Shown: in pieces, positions 1 through 5,123 of the stretch
How positions within the stretch are numbered: position 1 is the stretch's first letter
How the letters are laid out: the number at the start of each line of letters is the position of its first letter
From: Acidobacteriaceae bacterium
GTDB lineage: Bacteria > Acidobacteriota > Terriglobia > Terriglobales > Acidobacteriaceae
Direction of reading: 5' to 3'
Assembly (NCBI GenBank): GCA_003140705.1
Contig: PLKU01000174.1
Coordinates: 24,588 to 29,710 of the forward strand
Length of the DNA stretch: 5,123 bases
Position numbers and translations under genes: made by a program
The notes under the pieces: generated by a model
Database searches by the model: none
Told to the model about the DNA's origin: nothing
Seen by the model: only the letters and a program-made list of their open reading frames with translations

Positions 1-167
1 AATCCTGCCATCTATTACACGTGCCAAGCGGTGATTCCGAGCCAGCCGCAGTGCGTCCTCGAACAGTGCGTTACGATCTTGGAACTGACGGTGTTGTCAC
101 GATCGAGGTCGCGCTGCTGGAATCTGCAAGAGTGAATTGCCGATCTGCTCGCGATTTGTCTCCGACG
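1..167. other. Window edge downstream of PPK2, no identified gene
   Basis: This stretch follows the PPK2 stop. I see no intrinsic terminator with a U-tract on the minus strand. A minus-strand frame is open from position 96 to the left edge (32 codons after a TGA at 97-99) and reads in a protein-like way (NALFEDALRLARNHRLARV), but it has no standard ATG or GTG start, only an internal TTG. A plus-strand GTG frame from 21 runs to 284, overlapping the PPK2 end in antisense, and resembles nothing known to me. Either could be chance. Confidence 0.3.
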
Positions 168-1037
168 TCATTTCGTCAACAGCTTCTTGATCTGGCGGAG
201 TTCGAGGTGGCGCTTTTTCGTAGTTCTGGGGTAGGACATCTTGAGTTCTCCCAGCGCATCGAGGACGATTTGGGAGACGATTAGCCGTGCATTCTCTTTA
301 TCATCGGCGGGGACGACGTACCATGGCGCATGATGCGTGCTTGTCGCATGAAGGCAATCCTCGTAGGCTTTCATGTAGTGTTTCCAGTATTTCCTCTCGT
401 GAATGTCAGAGGTGCTGAACTTCCAGTTCTTGTCCGGCTCTTCAATGCGCTCAAGGAATCGCTTTCGTTGCTCATCGTAAGAGAGGTGCAGGAATATCTT
501 GATGATTTGCGTGCCGTTGCGATGAAGGTGCTTCTCCAGATCGACAATAGAGCGATACCTCTGCTCCCAGATGTTCTTCTCGTTACGCAACTCCTCCGGT
601 AGACGCTCGCTGCGGAGAAGCTCCGGGTGCACTCGAACGACGAGTACCTCCTCGTAATAGGAACGGTTGAAGATGCCGATCCTGCCGCGTTCGGGAAGAC
701 GGCAAGTGGTGCGCCAGAGAAAATCGTGCTCAAGCTCCTCGGCGCTTGGCTGCTTGAAGCTGAAGACTTCGCAGCCTTCCGGATTGACCCCAGACATGAC
801 GTGACGTATGGCGCCGTCTTTCCCGGCAGAGTCCATGCCTTGAAAAATCAGCAGCAATGCATGCTGATTGGACGCGTAGTGAAGTTGCTGAAGCGAACTG
901 AGCTTCTCCATGTGCTGGCGGAGAAGTTCCTTATACGCCTTCTTTGACTTGCAATAGGGGTCGACAATCGTCGGCCACTTGCTGAGATCGACCTTTTTGT
1001 CTTGTGGCACCCGGTAAGTTTTCGAATCGATGTTCAT
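168..1037 (-). CDS. ppk2: PPK2-family polyphosphate:nucleotide phosphotransferase, class III-like
   Basis: A 289-residue soluble kinase that moves phosphate between polyphosphate and nucleotides in the cytoplasm. The Walker A loop is GMDSAGKDG (residues 67-75, K73). The Walker B region with the family signature [17 protein letters not shown] spans about 123-139. The lid segment is about 192-211, with the RFLERIEEP and NWKFSTSD patches. The [10 protein letters not shown] stretch (237-246) is also typical. A single PPK2 domain fills the chain, so the length is normal and the gene looks intact. From memory, the N-terminal YRVPQD segment and the YYEE motif resemble class III enzymes such as that of Meiothermus ruber, which act on both AMP and ADP; class I enzymes usually have YN at that motif. 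This subclass call is inferred. The ATG at 1037 is preceded by GAAGGG (1043-1048) five bases upstream. The gene lies 156 nt downstream of the ATPase on the same strand and may share its transcript. The basic tail (about 271-289) is unremarkable. Confidence 0.95.
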   Translation of the reverse strand: MNIDSKTYRVPQDKKVDLSKWPTIVDPYCKSKKAYKELLRQHMEKLSSLQQLHYASNQHALLLIFQGMDSAGKDGAIRHVMSGVNPEGCEVFSFKQPSAEELEHDFLWRTTCRLPERGRIGIFNRSYYEEVLVVRVHPELLRSERLPEELRNEKNIWEQRYRSIVDLEKHLHRNGTQIIKIFLHLSYDEQRKRFLERIEEPDKNWKFSTSDIHERKYWKHYMKAYEDCLHATSTHHAPWYVVPADDKENARLIVSQIVLDALGELKMSYPRTTKKRHLELRQIKKLLTK

Positions 1038-1081
1038 CCTGTCCCTTCGGTGAAGCGGAATTCTTCATGCAAATCTGTTCT

Positions 1082-1117
1082 CGGCAGACTGGTTGCCTTG
1101 AATCTGCCGCAAGTCTG
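1082..1117. repeat. Inverted repeat with an alternative pairing in the ATPase-PPK2 gap
   Basis: CGGCAGA (1082-1088) pairs perfectly with TCTGCCG (1103-1109) around a 14-base loop. The overlapping CAGACT (1085-1090) can instead pair with AGTCTG (1112-1117), so two exclusive stems are possible. No T-run follows on either strand, so it is not a standard intrinsic terminator. It sits in the 156-nt gap (1038-1193) between the ATPase stop and the PPK2 start. That gap otherwise shows only the PPK2 Shine-Dalgarno site. A regulatory or RNA-processing role is speculative. Confidence 0.35.
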
Positions 1118-1193
1118 TCCAGTTTGAGGCCCAAGAGCCTGCTAGCCGGGGTAGTGATCCGAGCGTCGGTCAGCACCAACGGCACCTGGATAT

Positions 1194-3566
1194 TCAAGAG
1201 ATGCGGAGGCGAGCAAAGACCGGAATCTTCACTACGTCCAGCACCAACCCAAATGCAATCGCCGCGGCAAACTCGCAGGCGACAACCGCGAGTGACAGTG
1301 GCGCCATGGCGATTCCGTAAATTGCCAGCATTGGGATGATTAGGACGTCGGCCACTGAAGACAGTACGAGCATCAAGCTCGGGCGCAATCCCCAGAGATG
1401 CTGGCGTCCTCGTATGACATAGGTCGTGACCTGGCTGCCAAACACAATGCCGACCACGGACAATGTTTGCAGGGCTTGAAATCCCAAATGCAGCTCAAAT
1501 TTTCCGACTAGCAGGATTGCGGTAGAGAATGCCAGGAAGCAAGCCCCAAAGATGACTCCAGCGGCTGTAATTCGGCCGATATTCCAGGAATTTGGCATCT
1601 TGGATGGCTGCACCCTGTCCGTGGTCAGCGACATGGTGAGAAAGTCGCCGGTGATCATCAGGAGGATCATCAGCATTGGAGTCAGGACGGCATGTCCGGT
1701 TATTACAAGGCCGACTGCCAGCAGCAGCACCTGCACAATCTTTTTCATCACCGAGCTGAGCGTGTAGGTGAGAATGCGCTGAAACGTGACCCTGCCCTCT
1801 TTTACAGCTGCAACAATGCCGCCCAGGCCAGCTTCGGTGAGTACAACCCCTGCTGCCGATTTCGCCACATCTGTAGCGGTCGAGACGGCAATGCCGATCT
1901 GCGCCTGGCGGAGCGCGGGTGCGTCATTGGCGCCATCGCCGCACATCCCAACCGTATGGCCGCTTTTCTGGAAGGCCTTGACAAGGTCATACTTGCCTTC
2001 TGGAAGAATGCTAGCGAATACCGCGAAATCCCCCGGCTTGATACCCTCGGGAAGCTTTCCGGGCGGGCAAACAGGCCCTGTCAACCCTACGTCATGAGCG
2101 ACGATTGCCGCCGTGGCCGGAGCATCTCCCGTCACCATGACTGTGGCCACACCGAGTGTATGTAACTGCGAGATGAGAGAAGTCGAATCCGATCGCGGCG
2201 GGTCGCTGAGGGCGATCATGCCAATAAGCTGAAGGGAAGCCGAGGGCCCCGCGGCTACCGCCAGAACCCTGAAGCCTTGCTTCTCCAGTTCGTCAACGAT
2301 CGCAGCCGCAGCGGGTGACGGAGCCGTGAGGGCGACGACCGCAGTATAGGCACCCTTGACGATGCGCTCTGTGGCCCCCTTTGCATCCGTTGCGGTCGCC
2401 TCCGATGTCTTCTTGGCTGGGTCGAACGGCACAAACGTCGCAAGCTTTGGCAGGTCCTGCGCCGGCTTTTTCGAGGCGGCAGAACGAATCGCTGCATCGA
2501 CAGAGTCCTGACCGCCTTCCGAACTGGCCAGAGATGCCATGCCGAGAACGTGGGCTTCGTCGAAACCGGGCAAAGGGCGAACGCTGGTCACTGAAAGCGC
2601 ATTGAGGGTTAGAGTTCCGGTTTTGTCGGAGCACAAGACATCGATCGAGGCTGCCTCGTCCACGGCAGAGAGACGCGTGGGCAGCACACCCAGCTTTGCC
2701 AATGCACGAGCTCCGAGCGCGGCGGCAAGGGTGAATGTTGCGGGCAACGCCACCGGGATGGCTGCAAGGACCGAAGTGAGCAACAAGGGAACCATCTCAC
2801 TCCACGGCATCGCACGAAAATAGGCGTATGCGCCCATGGCAAGAATCAAGGAGCCGTTGAAGATCGCAAGGTTGCGAACGATCTTGAGCACAGCCTTCTG
2901 CTGCGTGCTAACAACGTGTGCGGTGCGCACGAGTTCCGCCGTGCGGCCAAACTTGGTGCGAGCGCCCGTGGCCGTTACGACCGCTGTTGCTTCACCACGC
3001 CGGACGAGAGCCCCGGCATAGGTGTCCACACCCGCACCGGCTTCAATGGGCAGGGATTCGCCTGTGAGCATCGACTGATCGAGCTCAACCGATCCACCAG
3101 TCAGATGTACGTCGGCAGCGACCACGCCGCCAAGAGACAGCTTCACCAAGTCGCCACTTACCAATTCCGCGGCCGGTACAGTCTTCCAGGCACCATCGCG
3201 CTGGACAGAGGCGTTGAGGGCTAGACGCGACTTCAGCGCCGCAAGGGTAGATTGGGCGCGCCCCTCCTGGAAGTAGGCAAGCGCTGCATTGAAAACCAGC
3301 AAGCCTGCGATAACCGCAGCCTCGTAATACTTGTGCAGAACAACCTCAAGCACAATGGAGGCTTCGAGCAACCATGGAACCGGCGCCCAGAACTTGGCCA
3401 ATGCATCGCGAAGGGGATGAGCGGATGTGTCCGGCATTGCATTGGGTCCGTCCTTTTCAAGACGCGCACGGGCCTCATCGCTCGTGAGGCCCTTCGAAGG
3501 GATGTCCTGCGCCGGTTTTGCCGGCTGACTGGATGGTGCGGGGGTGACGGCAGTCGTTGCACTCAT
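1194..3566 (-). CDS. P3A-type plasma-membrane H+-exporting P-type ATPase
   Basis: A 790-residue inner-membrane pump that should expel protons using ATP. Domains in order: N-terminal cation-ATPase segment (about 22-60), M1-M2 (about 61-100), actuator domain with TGES (168-171), M3-M4 (about 231-284) with PVALP (271-275), the phosphorylated aspartate in DKTGT (D314), the nucleotide-binding KGA (404-406), SDPPR (454-458), TGD (479-481), GDGAND (543-548), and M5-M10 (about 603-776). Aligned by eye to plant AHA2, N93 in M2 matches Asn106, D641 in M6 (GDFLTMSLTTDR) matches the proton-acceptor Asp684, and K608 stands where AHA2 has Arg655. This supports proton transport rather than Ca, K or heavy metals; no CPx motif or metal-binding domain is present. 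The chain ends 14 residues after M10, so the C-terminal autoinhibitory tail of plant pumps is absent, as is common in prokaryotic members. The ATG at 3566 has AGAGGTG (3574-3580) seven bases upstream. It follows the stress protein gene by 26 nt, which indicates an operon. Confidence 0.96.
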   Translation of the reverse strand: MSATTAVTPAPSSQPAKPAQDIPSKGLTSDEARARLEKDGPNAMPDTSAHPLRDALAKFWAPVPWLLEASIVLEVVLHKYYEAAVIAGLLVFNAALAYFQEGRAQSTLAALKSRLALNASVQRDGAWKTVPAAELVSGDLVKLSLGGVVAADVHLTGGSVELDQSMLTGESLPIEAGAGVDTYAGALVRRGEATAVVTATGARTKFGRTAELVRTAHVVSTQQKAVLKIVRNLAIFNGSLILAMGAYAYFRAMPWSEMVPLLLTSVLAAIPVALPATFTLAAALGARALAKLGVLPTRLSAVDEAASIDVLCSDKTGTLTLNALSVTSVRPLPGFDEAHVLGMASLASSEGGQDSVDAAIRSAASKKPAQDLPKLATFVPFDPAKKTSEATATDAKGATERIVKGAYTAVVALTAPSPAAAAIVDELEKQGFRVLAVAAGPSASLQLIGMIALSDPPRSDSTSLISQLHTLGVATVMVTGDAPATAAIVAHDVGLTGPVCPPGKLPEGIKPGDFAVFASILPEGKYDLVKAFQKSGHTVGMCGDGANDAPALRQAQIGIAVSTATDVAKSAAGVVLTEAGLGGIVAAVKEGRVTFQRILTYTLSSVMKKIVQVLLLAVGLVITGHAVLTPMLMILLMITGDFLTMSLTTDRVQPSKMPNSWNIGRITAAGVIFGACFLAFSTAILLVGKFELHLGFQALQTLSVVGIVFGSQVTTYVIRGRQHLWGLRPSLMLVLSSVADVLIIPMLAIYGIAMAPLSLAVVACEFAAAIAFGLVLDVVKIPVFARLRIS

Positions 3567-3592
3567 GATTAGCCACCTCTACCGGTTTTTTG

Positions 3593-4105
3593 CTACCACC
3601 ATTCCGAAGCACGCCCGGATGGAATCTTTAGGTCGCTCTCAGGCTTAGCTGAGTGAAGAAGCAAGAGCGGACATTGCACGAGCCTGACGACCTTCTCGGC
3701 AATTGACCCGAACACCAATGGATGCCAACCGGAGATGCCGTGCGTGGAGATCACGACCATATCGATATGTTCGCGCTCCAACACTTCCATGATGTTCTCA
3801 ACTACGCCATTTCCAACCTCAACGCTTGAAACTGACTTGACTCCTCTGGCCAAAAGGGCCGCCTGACATTTCGCCAGATGCCGCTCTGCAAACATTCTCG
3901 CTTCCTGAAGATATTCGGCTTCAGGATTCACGTCAGGGAGAGTCGTTGTGGGGAGGAAAGGTATGACGTTCACGAGATAGAGTTCGGCATGAAAGTGCTC
4001 AGCGAGATCAGCTGCCATCTCCAAAGCCGCCTGTGATGACGGACTAAAGTCGATGGGTAGCAGGATTTTCGTGGGGATGGATGGGAAGGATTGAAGTTCA
4101 GACAT
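3593..4105 (-). CDS. Universal stress protein (UspA family), single domain
   Basis: A 170-residue cytoplasmic stress protein with one Usp alpha/beta domain. The N-terminal strand TKILLPIDFS (12-21) carries the family aspartate (D19), followed by a helix rich in Ala. The C-terminal nucleotide-loop signature is S120-TH-G123, nine residues, then G133-S134, with the usual IAEKVVRLVQCPLLLLH continuation (135-151). The usual motif is G-2X-G-9X-G-S/T, so only the first glycine is changed (to Ser), and ATP binding remains plausible but unproven. I chose the ATG at 4105 because GAAGAGG lies six bases upstream. A GTG at 4120 in the same frame would add five residues but would place that Shine-Dalgarno sequence inside the gene. 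The gene is first in the minus-strand cluster, 26 nt ahead of the proton ATPase. Usp genes often accompany ion transporters, so a regulatory or partner role for the pump is a reasonable inference. The C-terminus (RASEWW) has an unusual Trp pair. Confidence 0.94.
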   Translation of the reverse strand: MSELQSFPSIPTKILLPIDFSPSSQAALEMAADLAEHFHAELYLVNVIPFLPTTTLPDVNPEAEYLQEARMFAERHLAKCQAALLARGVKSVSSVEVGNGVVENIMEVLEREHIDMVVISTHGISGWHPLVFGSIAEKVVRLVQCPLLLLHSAKPESDLKIPSGRASEWW

Positions 4106-4111
4106 TAGGGG

Positions 4112-4118
4112 CCTCTTC
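4112..4118 (-). promoter_or_regulatory. Shine-Dalgarno site deciding the universal stress protein start
   Basis: The minus strand reads GAAGAGG, then the six bases CCCCTA, then ATG at 4105. The match and spacing are near ideal, so translation should begin at 4105 rather than at the in-frame GTG at 4120, which overlaps the site. Confidence 0.75.
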
Positions 4119-4288
4119 ACCGAACCGCGAACTCGGTAGGAGTCTTATTCTCCTCGAATAACAACGACAGAGGCTGTGCTCTTTGGGACATGTCTTGTGT
4201 TCCCGGTACATGCGAATCTTGATCGGTTTTAGTGCCCAACACGTGATGTGGACAAGGCCAGGGCGTCCATAAAGGACCGTGATCAATT

Positions 4289-4579
4289 GTGACCATTCAT
4301 GGAGACACCAATTCTGGCAACATCTCGATGCACTTGCAAATGGCCAATATAGCTTTTGACGACAGCCTCGGTATTTTCGATTATGCGATGTCCGTCTTGG
4401 GTGATGCTTCGAACTATCAATTTGGTCCAGTCATACGGAGGCATATTCCAAAGCCGGAAAGCCTGCGAGCAAATGGCGCAAAGGCTTTCCAAGCAATTAA
4501 AGAATTTGCTGTATCGGCAGATCCGACGCCGCGTCTGGATAAAATCAATTCAACCTCGAAACATGGAGAAGACAAATGA
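4289..4579 (+). CDS. Doubtful small ORF, unknown product
   Basis: A 96-codon open frame from a GTG to a TGA that overlaps the start codon of the next gene in an ATGA arrangement, which would permit translational coupling. I recognise no domain, signal peptide or membrane segment in it. A purine-rich AAAGGA (4271-4276) lies 12 bases before the GTG, farther than ideal. By my hand count about 46 percent of its third codon positions are G or C, which gives no strong coding signal. Frames on both strands are open over much of the same stretch, and a promoter-like sequence sits inside it. It could be a real small gene, a leader, or chance; I lean to chance or a decayed gene. Confidence 0.25.
   Translation: MTIHGDTNSGNISMHLQMANIAFDDSLGIFDYAMSVLGDASNYQFGPVIRRHIPKPESLRANGAKAFQAIKEFAVSADPTPRLDKINSTSKHGEDK
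4356..4384 (+). promoter_or_regulatory. Candidate sigma70-like promoter for the DUF1269-like gene
   Basis: TTGACG (4356-4361) matches the -35 consensus in five of six bases. After 17 bases, GATTAT (4379-4384) matches the -10 consensus in four of six, including the key second A and final T. Transcription would start near 4391 and leave a leader of about 185 nt before the ATG at 4576. It lies inside the doubtful ORF that starts at 4289, so the two readings compete. Such matches arise by chance fairly often. Confidence 0.35.
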
Positions 4580-5103
4580 TCACCACTAATTCTGTTGTAG
4601 CAGTCTACGACACCCACGAGCATGCAGAATCTGCCATCAAGAAACTGCAAGAGGCAGGTGTTGACATGAAGAGCTTATCCATCGCCGGGAGAGATACGCA
4701 TACTGATGAACACGTTGTCGGCTATTACAACGCCGGTGACCGCATGAAGTACTGGGGCAAGGTGGGAGCATTCTGGGGCGGATTCTGGGGACTGTTATTT
4801 GGATCGGCGCTATTTGCTATACCGGGTCTTGGGCCGATTCTTGTGGCTGGTCCGCTCGTGGCCTGGATCATAGCTGGGCTTGAAGGAGCTGTCGTGGTTG
4901 GAGGCGTAAGTGCCTTGGGAGCAGGCCTGGTGAGTATTGGCATCCCGAAGGACAGCGTACTCCAGTACGAAGTGGCCTTGAAGACAGACAAGTTTCTGCT
5001 CGTTGTCCATGGCACACCAGACGCGGTTGACAAAGCAAAGGAAATTATTGCGGGAACAGAACAAAGTCACTACGCAGTCCATGGCGAGACCGTATTCGCA
5101 TAA
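4576..5103 (+). CDS. DUF1269-like glycine-rich membrane protein with a general stress protein 17M-like N-terminus
   Basis: A 175-residue protein of unknown biochemical function. The N-terminal part (about 5-40, VVAVYDTHEHAESAIKKLQE followed by an SLSIAGRD patch) looks like the 17M-like fold used in general stress proteins. The centre (about 61-122) is very rich in Gly, Ala and hydrophobic residues, with aromatic repeats (GAFWGGFWGLLFG, 64-76) and two or more likely membrane segments with glycine-zipper character. The C-terminal part (about 123-160) has the GIPKDSVLQYE and KFLLVVHGTPDAV patches and looks like a second small alpha/beta unit. Homologues with this layout are, as I recall, annotated as DUF1269 or simply hypothetical. 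The start is ATG with GGAG (4565-4568) seven bases upstream. It is transcribed away from the stress protein/ATPase cluster. The family name comes from pattern recognition, so the exact domain label is less sure than the existence of the gene. Confidence 0.88.
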   Translation: MITTNSVVAVYDTHEHAESAIKKLQEAGVDMKSLSIAGRDTHTDEHVVGYYNAGDRMKYWGKVGAFWGGFWGLLFGSALFAIPGLGPILVAGPLVAWIIAGLEGAVVVGGVSALGAGLVSIGIPKDSVLQYEVALKTDKFLLVVHGTPDAVDKAKEIIAGTEQSHYAVHGETVFA

Positions 5104-5123
5104 TAGGGGTATTTACCTCACGC

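Larger units (their letters stand above)
4106..4575. other. Divergent intergenic region between the stress protein and DUF1269-like genes
   Basis: About 470 nt separate two genes that point away from each other, so it must hold promoters for both directions. It is visibly more AT-rich around 4320-4600 than the neighbouring ATPase gene. It contains the promoter candidate at 4356-4384 and the doubtful ORF at 4289-4579. Short palindromes are visible: GACATGTC (4187-4194), CACGTG (4240-4245) and a weak AGGAG/CTCCT hairpin (4138-4154). None is tied to a regulator I can name. I found no convincing -35/-10 pair for the minus-strand cluster. Confidence 0.6.

Noticed and set aside
21..284. Plus-strand 87-codon GTG frame at the left edge
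   Set aside because: Over 40 percent of it lies antisense to the well-supported PPK2 gene, and no family resemblance is visible.
931..1197. Minus-strand 88-codon frame starting with TTG that overlaps the ATPase stop codon
   Set aside because: The overlap with the ATPase stop looks like coupling, but the frame runs 107 nt into PPK2 in another phase, has no recognisable features, and the PPK2 gene has its own start and Shine-Dalgarno site.
3581..3591. ACCGGT palindrome followed by a run of T in the 26-nt gap, as a possible terminator
   Set aside because: The stem is only a 6-bp palindrome with no loop, and on the minus strand of the operon the T-run becomes A, so it cannot act as an intrinsic terminator there.
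4098..4286. Minus-strand 62-codon frame upstream of the stress protein gene
   Set aside because: It starts with TTG, overlaps the stress protein start in another frame, and has a Cys- and Arg-rich composition typical of non-coding frames.
4218..4286. TTGATC (4218-4223) and GATCAA (4281-4286) as halves of an FNR- or ANR-type box
   Set aside because: The halves are far apart and neither has a proper TTGAT-4N-ATCAA dyad.
4283..4492. Minus-strand 69-codon frame antisense to the doubtful ORF at 4289
   Set aside because: No recognisable domain and no good ribosome-binding site seen; it is no better supported than the plus-strand frame over the same bases.

Overview
The window carries four well-supported genes and reads as a compact bacterial stress and bioenergetics locus. 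The chromosomal style (moderate GC, short gaps, Shine-Dalgarno sites ahead of most genes) and the protein types suggest a soil or acid-tolerant bacterium. Acidobacteriota is my best guess, from general resemblance only; a proteobacterium is not excluded.

Layout: three genes lie on the minus strand and read leftwards from about 4105 in this order: a single-domain universal stress protein (3593-4105), a P3A-type proton-pumping P-type ATPase (1194-3566), and a PPK2-family polyphosphate kinase (168-1037). The first two are 26 nt apart and look like one transcriptional unit. The PPK2 gene follows after 156 nt and may be co-transcribed. Facing away on the plus strand is a gene for a glycine-rich membrane protein with a general-stress-protein-17M-like N-terminus and a DUF1269-like overall build (4576-5103). 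Between the divergent genes lie about 470 nt that hold a doubtful small ORF (4289-4579) and a candidate sigma70-like promoter (4356-4384). The left edge (1-167) holds no gene I can name.

How the genes may work together (inference): the ATPase would export protons at the cost of ATP. PPK2 would use polyphosphate to recharge nucleotides. The universal stress protein and the 17M-like membrane protein are typical general-stress partners. Together they look like a module for keeping pH or membrane potential when respiration fails. All individual families are known. I see no mobile element, CRISPR array, tRNA or rRNA, and no clearly new system.
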